In this document: piece by piece, positions 44,065 to 55,218 of the stretch
Layout: each line of letters opens with the position of its first letter
Position numbering within the stretch: the stretch's first letter is position 1
From: Rhabditoides inermis
Lineage: Eukaryota > Nematoda > Chromadorea > Rhabditida > Rhabditidae
DNA: 64,000 nucleotides
Assembly (NCBI GenBank): GCA_963966185.1
Contig: CAWZYM010000369.1
Span: 914,001-978,000 of the forward strand
Direction: 5' to 3'
Position numbers and translations under genes: made by a program
Notes under the pieces: generated by a model
The model's input: only the letters and a program-made list of their open reading frames with translations
Database searches by the model: none
What the model was told of the DNA's origin: nothing

Positions 44065-47000
44065 ATGAACGCGCGTGTGTTCGGCGCGCTGGTGTGCGCG
44101 ACGACCGTCTTCGTGCTGCTCGAACACGTGGAGCTGCCCGACCGCAGCTCCAGCCTTGCCGGACAACCACCCGCAAACACCAGCCAACTATCGCTGTTCG
44201 AGTGAGTGCGTCGGGCGATGGCGAATTAGAGAGTGCGCAGCGCCCTCTCTTTTGGATTATTAGTGTACGGCTCGCGCCAAAATTTTCAAAAAGCGATTAC
44301 TAAAGATCATATTAGCAACTATGTGAACTCATCAAATTTATGTGAGTTAAATTCGCACAGTTCCGTAGGCCAGATCCCAGATCATTGGTCGGTGGAATGT
44401 TTGTATATTTGCTCCGAAAGAAGTTATGAGCGATAGCGCGCGCCCAGGAATCGAGAAGCCAGTGTGGGTGAGTGGGTATCGTTTCTCGTCACTCTAGCTG
44501 CAAGCCATCCCTCTGCTGCGGTCGGACCGCGGGGGTGCGAGCTCCTATGAAAACCCGTAACATACCGCGCGGTTATCGGTAACGTAGCGCGAGCGTATTC
44601 GCTTAACATATCCTTCGTAAAGGGTATGTTAAGAAACGCGCCACTATCCTCACGGTATATTACCGCTTAACCTCGTGGAATATTAACGATTTTGATCGAT
44701 GAGCTGCGGCTCAATCACATTTCAGGTTTTAAAATGTGCGAATTTGCAGGTATCGATGAACACTTTTCAAAAATGTACAAACACTTTGGAACTTTGTTTA
44801 CAAAGTTGTTGTTTGCTGTTGTGGATGTAAGCAATCAGTGTGGTGCGCGGTGCACACACATCCTGTGAAACTGTTCAGAACAACGCTCGCTCGCTTATGG
44901 CTGCGCGCAAAGACAAATTCACGCCGGGTTTACTGCCTAACCTTTTCATATGTTAAGCAAATGAATGGGGCGGAGCGAGTTGACTCGGCGACTCGATCGG
45001 GCTCCGAAATGAAAATAGTATACGCTTATGATAGGCGTATGTTACCAAAAGTCGCTAAGCTCGCGGTATGTTACGGGTTTTCATAGGAGGAGAAAAAGCG
45101 CGAGAGTGCGCGCTGTTGGCAAAGAGCGCAGAGAAAAAGACAAATGCACTTACGCTGCGGCGATCGATAAGACAGATATAAGTATCGTTACAAAGCGTTA
45201 TTATCTTTAGAAAGGACGGGCGTGAAAGTAGAGTTTGTGCATGCGCTTTTTTATGCATGCGCTTTTGTTGAATTGGATTGAAAGACATACTGACTTTAAC
45301 TTTCTTTACGCAAGCACTTTTAAAAGCACAGTGGCACTTATTTTTTAAATTTGATTTATTGCTTGACCTATGTAAACACGAAACAAATAAAGAAAACGCA
45401 AAATAACGGCGTTTTCTCGTTACTTACACACTTACCAAAATATGCGCGTGCGAAGCTTAATAAGGCAAATTCAAACATCCCGCCAAATTGCTTATCGGAA
45501 AGATAAGCTCTGTGCGCATTTCGTCGATATTATTAATCTGACAGCACATGTCGTTGTAGTGTTGTGGAAACGCTCACGCTTCATAGATCAACCTATGCTG
45601 GTTCGAGTCCCGCTACATGCAAACAGTTTCGCCTAGTTCTGATGTCTGATCAGTGAAATTCGTCGAACTGTGGTAACACCAAACACCCCTGTCCCTTTAA
45701 GAGATAATGCAGAATTGCAGTGTGATGCTCTCGGAAACTGTCCACTTCGAGACGCCCGATCCCCACGACCCGACACTTGCCGAGTTTCGCCAACCGCACA
45801 CTATGTCCATCGACTGCTCCTCGGAACAGGTACGTAGCTCAGCCATCTCCCCAAACTATGTCTGTACACACACTTTGCAGCCGTTCCCGGTCGCATTCAA
45901 CTTGTCCGCTGGCATGTTAACGCAGCACGACTCCGCCTACACGTGTCGCTATCGATCGAATCCGATTAGCGTCAACAAGAACGGCAAGGTGGACACGACC
46001 CCCGGCAGCTGGCAGCCGCTCACACACTCGAGTACGCGGATAAAGTCAATCAATCCATCAATCAAACGATTGGTTGATTGATTATTGACTTTATTCGAAA
46101 TCGTTATTTCTGTATATATGACAACATAATCATGATGACATATAAAACGTAAAGGTGTGCGCGAGTGTTGCAGCAGCTACGGCGGTGCAGAGCGATGTGA
46201 CAGAGGTGGGCTGTGAGTTGGACGCCGATGCCAGCGTCAACGTCTCCACCAAGTTCCTGGGCGTCGCGCCGAGAGACGTCGCCGATCGGTGAGCAGAACG
46301 CGTGCCGGCTTAGCTTTTGTTTAGCGCGCCGTCGTCGGCCGACCTGCCGTCGGTGCTCGTCTTCGTCCTCGATTCGCTGTCGGCGTCGGCCGCCCGCCGA
46401 CAAATGCCCCACACAATCGACTTTCTCGAGTTGAATCGCTTCGTCTTCATGAACAAGTACTCAAAGGCAGGGCCCGCAACATCACTTTGTTTCCTAGCAG
46501 CCTCTCTCGCTCTCCCTTGCGTCTCTGTTGAGATCCAGACGGCGCACTTTCTGTTCGCTAGGTTTCTGCGACCGTTCCGTATTGATTTCAGGTGGCTGGG
46601 ATTTCCAAGCCCAACGCGTGGGCGATGTACGCCGGGATGCGCTCGTACGTGTACAAGGTGAGCTCCGTCAAACAAGCGCGCCTTGATCGTATATGTACTT
46701 ATGTAACTGCAAAGATGTTGCAGAACATGTCGCGTGAGCCGCCACGTAATATATCTGGCGTCGACTTTGCGTTCAAGCTGTTTGAGCGACACGGGGCGGT
46801 GGTGTCGTGGGACACTGACTGCGCCTATGCCGACCCCTTCAGCAACTACAGGTCCGGCAATCCGCACTTTGGCCACTACACCAGGTGAGCGACTGCGCAC
46901 CGCGCACCCGTGCAGTTCCAGGCAGGCCCTACCACGACGGCAACCCGTGCGACACACTCATGTGTCTGGTGGGCGGGCGGCGCGTGTTCGAGGAGCAGTG

Positions 47001-50000
47001 GCGATACACGATGCGGTGCGTTGCGCGCCGACCCGCGCCCGTCCATGCTGGCTGTGTCTTCAGATTCCACTCGACCTACCGCCACCTGCGCCGCTTCTCG
47101 TCCACCTGGGTGACGACGCTGACGCATGGTCCGGGACGCGAGGACATGGCGGGACACGGAGACGACATACTCAGTCAGGTAGGCTCGCCGTCGTCTGAGT
47201 GAGTGGTACACTAGCATGTTCGAGTCCTGCAGGCTCGCAGAGCGCTCATGTCTGCGAGAGCAAGTTTGTGTTAGTTTTCATGTTCAATTGTTTACGATTT
47301 GATTTTTCAAAAATAAATAATATATGCATACGTTTTTTTTTGAATCAGGTTAACACAAACAACACCTTTTACGTAAGTGCTTCTAAAAGATATCATATCA
47401 ACAGTTTCGACTCGTTTTGCTAGTGGGTGATGTATGTATATACTATATTCAGGTGCTCACAGAGAACCGCCATCTCTTCAACGACACGTTTGTGATTGTT
47501 ATGTCAGACCACAGCAATCGCTTCGATCCCAGGAAAACAACGGTGAGTACATACATACATGGAAATTAGAGAGGGCTCGCAGCGCCCTCTCTTTTGGCTT
47601 AGGATAGAGCTCGCGCCAGAATTTTAAAGTAGCGATATCCAAAGGTCATGTTATCAGCGATGTGAACTCATCCCAATTATGTTAGTTAGATTTGCACCGT
47701 TCCGTAGGCCAGAGTACTGGTCGACGGCATCTTTGTATCTCTTCTGTGAAAGAAGTTATGCGCGTTCCTGCGTGCGCACTAGGCGAAAGGCCAGCGTGTT
47801 TCGTGTCCTTCCTTCCTTTCTTCTCGTCACTACTTTTCCCAACTTGCACTTTGAGGGTAGTCCGCCCCGCCGCCGCCAGCGTCAAATGCGCGCCGGGTTT
47901 ACATTGTTTTGATTCCGTCAACTATAACCAGGAAGTGCGCAGTGGGCGCGACACCGACTGGTAGTGAGAACATATACTCGCCGCCTGAAGGATAGTTTCT
48001 GTTATTGCCAGCCGGGGTCAGTTGGCGAAACTCAGTTTTGAGCGAGAAAGGCCAGACAGCGCGGGCAAAGGCTCGAGTGTCACGCGGCCTCTTTGATTCG
48101 CATGTCGGCTTCTTTGATCGATAATATTGTTTGAAAGCGCGCGCTTGGGTCTCCTCACGACTAGAAGGTAGATCAAATGCGACTAGAGGGTAGATCGATT
48201 TTCTACCGTAACCTGGCGAACTATCTCCCGGAAAAATAATATATGTACGTTGGAAAAACGTTTTGTGAAACGTAACGGCGATCCGTGAATACGTTGTGAT
48301 GAGAGAGAGAGAGAGAGGAGTGAAAGAGAAAGAACAGGGAGAAATAGAGAAGAGAGAGAAAAGGAACAGAGGGAGAGAGAGAACAGAAGAAGATAGATAT
48401 ATGAGTTTTTTTCTGTTATAATCCAGATCCAATCCTAGGAATAGTCATAACTCCGCACATATGCAAAGTTTCTATGAAATTGAACAGAAGCACATATTGT
48501 TGTTAGCAACCATGACAGAATATTCTCATTTTCCATAATTTGCTTCCACAGTCCGGTATGCGCAGGTTTGTGTTAGTATTTGTAAACGTTTTATGTATGT
48601 GCTTTTGTTGCATTGGGTTAAGACAAAGTTTATATTTTTACGTTTATATATATATATATACTTTTAAAGAAAATTTAAAGAATGTATCCGGACAATGTAT
48701 GGGGTCGTTTTCTTTCTCTTCAATGAAGACGAGTTTTGAACTTATGTTTGCGCGGAAAAAAATGTTAACAATACAAACAGTATTTCCACATTTATACAAT
48801 TTTGAAAGAAGATTTCACTGACGAAAACAAAAGCGACCCCAACCTGAAGATCAGGCAAGATTACATACATTGTCCGGATAAATCCTTTTAAGAGAAAGTA
48901 CACAATGTCCTTCGAAGTTGAGTTCGCACCCGAATGTGAAAATATGATAAAACTATGCAATTGTGTCAATAAAACTACTTGCGGAAATTGCCTTCAAATG
49001 AGCGCAAATGTATCACAGTGCAGAAAATGGTACCAATGTTCAATGCACCACATTTTTCAGCAACTTTTAGGTATCTTCGACACATATGTAGTTGAATAGA
49101 CAAAAATGCATAATTTTCATATCATTTTCACATTCCGGTGTTAACTGAACAAATTCATAGTGTTCGATATTCATAGTGTACGTTTCTTAAACAACATCTA
49201 ATGCGATCATTATGCTATATAGATGACGGTGTGACGTGTGTCTGCTCATTTGTGTTGGTTGTTCAGAAAGTGGGACTGATCGAGGAGCTCCTCCCGCTCG
49301 CCGCCATCCGCGTGCCCGATTTGGTGAACGACAAGTATCCCCATCTACGGTCATTACCTCCCCCTTGCCCCCTCTGTCCGTCGTAACAGCGTCATTTCAG
49401 CGAAAACTTGCTGTACAACGCGGAGAAGTTTTTGTCTCACTTCGATTTCTATGAGATGTTGGCGGATATATCGAGGGGGGATTTCCGAGAGCGGCCCGAA
49501 GTCGCGCCAGTGAAACGAGGTGGTCGCATCTCATATCTCATGTAGATTTGTTGACATACTTTAGGAATTTCTTTGTTTCAAAAAGTGCCCGATCGCTCGT
49601 GCGACGATATTCAAATTACTCCGACGTTCTGCATGACGAGAGCTGTTTCGGAGGAGAAAGTGAACCACACTTTGCCGCCTTATAACGCACTTACACCAGG
49701 TTACGATGATTTAAATGAAAACTAATTGTGTAGTTTGTTCAGGTATTGGAGAAGCAGTCTTTACCCACATCAACAATATTCTTGCTAACTCGTACTACAA
49801 AGGAACGCGTCTTTCTGTCAGTTTTTGTCACCGTGTGATTTTTGTTTTGTTTTAATTACTATTGATTCAGGATCTTTGCCACAACGCGACGCAGCCGAAA
49901 GTTGATGACATGTCGATGATAAACGTGAAGAATCGAAAATGTGAGTGAAAAAGAAAAAGAACAAAACACGTTTTGTACTTTATTTGCAGTTGTTTCCTCT

Positions 50001-50394
50001 CCTTCGACTAGTTCGCACTTTCATGTCTGGCTGAAAGGGAAACCTGATATCTACTATGAAGGTACAGTGCCATTATGAGCTGCAAACAAACAATATCATT
50101 TAGCGTTCGTGACGTTAGATGATGGGCAGTTCAATGTGCACGATGTGGCAAGACACGATGTGTATGTACATTTCTCCCTCCTCCAACCCACTTCCTCTCC
50201 ATTTCTCTCTGCACTTTTTCAGATTCGGCCGTCGTTCGAAGTGTATATGGGGCGCAGAGGAAATGCAGTTCTGCGTGTGTATCCAACAGGAGACCTCTCC
50301 ATCGCCTACTCCCAGCTCAGTCGTCCAGCAGTCAGCCACATGCACATACTCCTCGATGTTCCTTCTTTTCCTCGTTTGGTTTGCCTCTTTCTGA
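44065..50394 (+). CDS. DUF229 family protein, copy B (18 exons)
   Basis: Exons: 44065-44201, 45721-45829, 45881-46031, 46174-46288, 46325-46466, 46592-46657, 46724-46884, 46926-47015, 47064-47178, 47453-47542, 49267-49349, 49401-49519, 49565-49699, 49743-49816, 49871-49940, 49990-50061, 50104-50161, 50223-50394. Exon lengths equal those of copy A one by one, and the frame is intact (652 residues). The product is a predicted secreted or membrane-attached alkaline-phosphatase-like protein of unknown activity, with the same signal-like N-terminus, DSLS and SDHS metal-site motifs and hydrophobic tail. Protein differences from A cluster in exons 6-7 (VAGIS against VGMNS; YADPFSNYRSGN against HADPFSHYKPGI). 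Intron 5 is GC-AG. Intron 1 holds a 548-base MITE absent from A. The last two exons could also be read in another frame, but the Cys-rich frame fits the family. Confidence 0.9.
44542..45089. mobile_element. 548-base MITE with 28-base perfect TIRs in DUF229 copy B intron 1
   Basis: Left end CTCCTATGAAAACCCGTAAC plus ATACCGCG (44542-44569) is the exact reverse complement of 45062-45089. The flanking GAG (44539-44541 and 45090-45092) is a 3-base target duplication. Copy A has the uninterrupted sequence at about 34685-34692, which proves insertion. No transposase is encoded. Superfamily unassigned. Confidence 0.9.
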
Positions 50395-53300
50395 TTACGG
50401 ACTCAGTCACTTATTTGTATCGTAGTATTAGTAAAAGTATAAATTGAATCAATTTGCTAACTAAAAATGAAGTTTACTCCGACACCCAACCCAACAAGAT
50501 TCCTCGGAGAAAACGGTTTTGAGAAAACGTCATGTTTTTTCCATTAATGTCATATCAAATGATCGACAGACTTCTAACACTCTTCTATGTACCACACTAT
50601 CAAAAGCCTTTTATATACAATACTCAAATAGCGTCCATATCATGATTGCGAGAAACATGAGTTTTATCTTAAATCCACTCTCACGTCTCCGATGCGGTCA
50701 CCGTAACTTTACTATGTGTATAACGCTCGTGTCTATCTACTGTCACGTCTCGGTGACAGTGACTTTCTAGAAACATTATGATGAGATGTGGTGTTCAGCC
50801 GATGTAACGCTATAGAAACAGTTTTATTCCGACGTTTCGCTTTCATGGCATCATCAGGGAAAGCATTACCTACAAAAATACAATGTAATATTGTGATAAA
50901 ATCTGACAACAAAATAAAGCTCGAATAAACAACGAGTCAAGAGCGAAAAAAACAATGTGGGTGGGTGATGACTACATAATTGAACATGAATGTACAGTAC
51001 TTGGGGCTACCGGGGACTGCTACTAGGTCGACCGGGGCAGAGAGTGAGAGGCCGGGAGAGAGAGAGAGTGATAGGCACAAGAGACATGCATGGGTGAAGC
51101 ATAGGTACGCTTATCGCCCTTTGCCACCGTTCGGCTATTAAAGGAACAGGGGCGTTTAGCAGAACCGTGAGGTTTTGACAATTTCAAATTTCGCGCGCTT
51201 CAGAAGAACGGCTGTATGCGCAAAATGATCAGACAGGATTCGAACCCGCGACCTCAAGAATACTGGCGGCCGCTCTAACCAGCTGCGCCATAGAGGCAGA
51301 TAGAAGGAGAGCTGAATACATTGATGATAACACCGGAGAGAGCACAACGCATAGAACCAGAAATTGTATGTTTCAGCTAGATTCCCAAACATGAAACCAC
51401 ACGAAATGAAAACATCCCCCACAAACACAAGCTACACACGGGCTTCTCCACACATACGTTTCACAAACACTCTCAGTCTAAGAAAATAATCAACTTTATT
51501 GCAAGACAACTTTCATGTATATAATACCAACAAACGAACCTACAATGAACTAGTAGGAACGACAATACAAAAATCTACTCTTCCTCCATCGCTCCTTCTT
51601 CTCCTTCCTGGGAACGTGGGCGGGACGGCGGCGAGCCACTCTGATCGTCGATATCTGAACAAAACAATGTATGTATACAAGCAACTCGTATCATAGTGTG
51701 GTACATTCCTAACAAATACAGTTTTGGTAAGCAACTTTTGACAAACAACTTTGCACGAAAATATATATATATAGCATACTCACTTGCCTTGTTCTTCAGG
51801 TTGATCGGTGTAGTTCAGCCCGGCAGTACCAACACGAACTGCAAATAGAGTTCTAGCGATATTGAATAACAAGCGTGTTATTATAAAATAAATAAATAAA
51901 CACAATACAAAATACTCACTTCACAAGGTTGTGTGAGAGGGCGACGAGATCGAGCTCGGTGGAGACGACAGACGTTGGCGGCCAGCAGCTCGCCAAGCAC
52001 GGCGACTACCTGAACATAATCATGGAAATTATATGTATAACAAACGTATTATTAGAAAACAAAAGATGAAAGAACTTGAACTCACTTGTCTGTTCGTGCG
52101 GAACTGAACGCGCCGCGCAGCCCGGCCTGTCGACGCATCACCGCGCACGCAGACAAAGCTGAAATCATACTCATATAATTAACTAAGAGAAGACACACAA
52201 CACACATACTTACATATTGAAACAACAACAACTACTACAAGATATTGCAACAAACAATGTTGGCAACATTCAATATACGAGCGATTTGCGTTGACTAGAA
52301 CAACCACGAATCTATTAACACATTCTAAAACGTTCGCGTGATGTCAATCAGATGTTCGGAAAATGATTAACACAATATACAAAGCTTATTACAGAATAAA
52401 CAATCAAAAAGTGAAAACTAATAGAAAACAGCTGTTCTCTCTTGGCGGTACACGCACCGCGTCACACACGCGTCGCGTTTTCCCGCGCATTCAAAAAATA
52501 AAAACCACAACCACTGCGGTTTTTGGCCGGGTAACGGGGTTACAGACTTAAACAGTCCTTTTTTTGTTTGTTTTGTTGTCAAATGGTTCAAGTATCAAGT
52601 CTGGGTCGTAAAAATAGCGCCACTGTTCCTTTAAAGGGAGTGTACACTCTGATTCTGGGCAATAGGTTAACTTCGCAATAACGTTGGGCATACTTTCAAA
52701 GTTAATTTCGAACAATCTCAAAATAAAAACCGAGTCATGACTATTTTTAAATCAATTTGAAAAAATAATTTCGTAGTAGCATTAAGGAAAAATGGTGCCA
52801 GTGTTTGGTGCCATTATCGTGCATTTATTGGTGCTTGTAAGGTATCACTGTTTAGTGCACAATTTTTTTCATTCTTTTCGAGTGCTATGAAATGTTTCAC
52901 ATCAAGTATGTGTTAATTTATGACATTTGTTTAATGTTGTAATGATAAGATATTGTTTATTTATAGTATCATGAGTCACAAGCACCACCAACAGCACGTA
53001 CGCATCCACGGGACTACCGATATTCGTGTTATTGGTACTCGCAGTAGGCGTTGCATTACTGTATTTTACCGTAACCTTTCTGGAAATAAATACTTAATCA
53101 TGAGTCACAAACACTGGACTTGTGATTTCTGTGGTAGGCTGTCGCCTGTTCACGAGTTGCGTCGGGTTTCTAATACCCTGTTCTAATAGTTAACCGAAAC
53201 CTACGGAAATGTCGAATTAAGCACAGCGGATCAAATCTAAGTATTTTGTTTACTTCACTTTACGTACCGATGGGGTGATGATCGTCGCTTTCATATTGTT

Positions 53301-53508
53301 CATAAATGGCGGACATTACCCTCGCCTCGCTCACCTAATGACAAGTTCTGAGTTCAGATGAATGACAACGCTTTTTTCATATTTTTTGTAGGATGATAAA
53401 GTGTGTATTTCATATTGTTAGTCTGGTATGCTTGAGTCTGGTGTATTTTTGTTTCATTTTGAAGGTTCTCATCCTATCCATATCATCCTATCCATTTCGT
53501 CGAAATTC
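50395..53508. other. Stretch without a confident gene
   Basis: Similarity to copy A's 3' flank ends near 50665. A tRNA-like unit lies at 51226-51298. GCATCATCAGGGAAAGC near 50845-50865, next to a reversed AAACGTCGGAATAAAAC, resembles sequence often found at the 3' end of retroelements. Possible minus-strand exons at 51.6-52.2 kb have splice-like borders but no consistent frame. A MITE end like that at 11.8 kb begins at 52632. A small plus frame at 52970-53186 ends with CDFCGRLSPVHELRR. Confidence 0.45.
51226..51298 (-). other. tRNA-like sequence, probably SINE or pseudogene
   Basis: The minus strand has an excellent box A (TGGCGCAGCTGG), a D-loop GGTTAGAGCG and an excellent box B (GGTTCGAATCC), and the unit is 73 bases long. 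The T-stem pairs, but acceptor ends (TGCCTCT against CTGATCA) and most of the anticodon stem do not, so a working tRNA is unlikely. Confidence 0.5.
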
Positions 53509-53857
53509 TGTTAAGTTCCTGGTGACGCCATGCCAACCATTCCCTTATCCTCCATGCGACGGTGGTAGAACGCCTCCCACTAGACTACTCCTTCCCAATC
53601 CCGCAATCAATAGAGTCAGCTACCTACTACCCTCTAATGACTGGTTCCCCTACAACCGGATCCCCTCAACCCATTGATAGTACGCGTGCGGTAATGAAAC
53701 GGAACAACGTAAATCACACAAGGTTTATTAGGGAAAAATGGTGCGGCCGGAGAGCAACCGCTCTCCGGGCGCGCCCCGGCGAGAAGACACTGTTATTGGG
53801 TACTCTCGGCCACGCCCCCGCGCGCTGGCCTCGACGCGCAAGCGCGTGCGCTTGACA
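53509..53857 (-). repeat. 3' LTR of the gypsy element
   Basis: A direct repeat of 58572-58920 with TG...CA ends. It contains a GC-rich palindromic section (GCAACCGCTCTCCGGGCGCG). No difference from the other LTR was found by eye. Confidence 0.9.
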
Positions 53858-54009
53858 CGCCCCTCCTCCGATGAGCGGGCGGCCCGACCGCGCAGTACCA
53901 TCCAACATACAAATAATGATAACATGAAATGAGCATTATTATAATAGCGTCGAATAAGAGTTCAAATTGTAGATCTCCAGAGGGGTGAGGTGGGTGGGGT
54001 AAATTACAA

Positions 54010-55218
54010 TCAAATGGGGGATAGTCGAATGTTGGGCTTCTTCTCTCTCGTCGAACGTCTCAGTCCGTCTTCTGGGGTGGTGGTAGTAGTCGTCTTCGTC
54101 TCCGTCGATGTAGTCGTCTTCTTCGGCTTCCTCTTCTTCCCGTTGTAGCGCGGCTTCTCCTGTGACGGCTTCTCGGGCTGCTCTGGGCTCGACTCTCCCT
54201 TGGCCTTCGGGATCGTTGTCGGCTGCTGCGCCGGAGCGTCATCAGGAACTTCCGCCTCTCCGCCGTTGTCGTCCGGTCTGCTCTGCTCCTTGAACCGCTT
54301 CAGTCTGTTGATGTGCACCCGCTCCTCTTTGCCGCTATCCGTGTGTTTGACGGTGCAGTTGGGTCCAGTCCGTTCGATGATGCGGTAGGGTCCTCTCCAC
54401 GCTTGATGCAGTTTGCTCGACTGTCCGACTTGAGCTTGTGGGACGTGTAACATCACCAAATCGCCAGCGTCCATCGATTTGGACTTGACGTGGTGGTGGT
54501 TGTCGTAGTACCTCTTGTTGCGCTCGGCTGCTTGCTCCAGTAGAGTCGAGGTGATGGCGCGACTGCACTTCACGGCGGCTTGTAGGTGCTGCACATAGTC
54601 GGGAAGGGAGAGTCGCTGTTCAGTCCGTTCCAGCTGTAGGTGGCGGTCGATCGGCAGGGCGAGTTCGCGGCCGTAGACGAGGAAGTTGGGCGAGTAGCCG
54701 GTGGTGCTGTGCCGCGATCCGTTGTATGCAGCGACAATCCATGGCACGTACTCATCCCATTTTCCAGGGTCGGAGTGGCTGTACACGCTGATTCCGTCGC
54801 CCAGGGTGCGGTTGTACCTCTCCACGACTCCATTCGACTGGTGGTGGTAGGCGCTAGAGAAGATGTGGTCGATTCCAAACAGCTGCATAGTCTCCGTGAA
54901 CAGCTCCGACTTGTACTGCTTTCCCTGGTCGGTGACGAGTATGCGAGGGGCTCCGTGAACGCTGATCAGCTCCTTGGCGACGGTCTCGGCCAGGGTCATT
55001 GCAGTCTGGTCCGGAATCGGCACCGCGACGACCATCGGGTAGGGGCCTAGCACGTCTGCGTGGCACTCCTCGAACGGCTCGGTGGGGGTCCTTGCGATCT
55101 CCATCGGCTCTGTCGGGACCAGAGCGGCCGGCGTCTTTCGAAGTTGGCACTCTCGGCATGACTCGTTGAAGCGCGAGATGGCAGTTGTCATTCCCGTCCA
55201 TCGGAATCGGTCGGTCAA
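54010..55218 (-). CDS. Gypsy integrase with internal deletion
   Basis: The 402-codon frame starts within the zinc-binding region (CRECQLRK) and contains the core with Asp in CHADVLGPYP, Asp in LVTDQGKQY and Glu in HHQSNGVVERYNRT. The Asp-to-Glu interval has the standard 35 residues. The first interval is only about 42 residues where gypsy integrases usually have about 60, because GPYP runs directly into VAVPIPDQ; part of the core sheet is missing. The C-terminal part (WRGPYRI, VHINRLKRF) is typical, followed by a Lys/Thr-rich tail. Integrase inserts retrotransposon DNA; this one is probably inactive. The frame has no RT upstream. Confidence 0.85.
   Translation of the reverse strand: MTDRFRWTGMTTAISRFNESCRECQLRKTPAALVPTEPMEIARTPTEPFEECHADVLGPYPMVVAVPIPDQTAMTLAETVAKELISVHGAPRILVTDQGKQYKSELFTETMQLFGIDHIFSSAYHHQSNGVVERYNRTLGDGISVYSHSDPGKWDEYVPWIVAAYNGSRHSTTGYSPNFLVYGRELALPIDRHLQLERTEQRLSLPDYVQHLQAAVKCSRAITSTLLEQAAERNKRYYDNHHHVKSKSMDAGDLVMLHVPQAQVGQSSKLHQAWRGPYRIIERTGPNCTVKHTDSGKEERVHINRLKRFKEQSRPDDNGGEAEVPDDAPAQQPTTIPKAKGESSPEQPEKPSQEKPRYNGKKRKPKKTTTSTETKTTTTTTPEDGLRRSTREKKPNIRLSPI

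Noticed and set aside
45055..45288. Minus-strand frame of 77 codons near the MITE end, repeated in copy C
   Set aside because: It is intron sequence spanning the MITE border, absent as such from copy A.
51226..51298. Functional tRNA gene on the minus strand
   Set aside because: A and B boxes are excellent, but acceptor strands and anticodon stem do not pair; kept only as tRNA-like.
51603..52160. Possible minus-strand gene with exons reading VVAVLGELLAANVCRLHR and RVGTAGLNYTDQPEEQ
   Set aside because: Splice borders look good, but the frames do not join consistently, and a faint likeness to histone H2A did not hold up.
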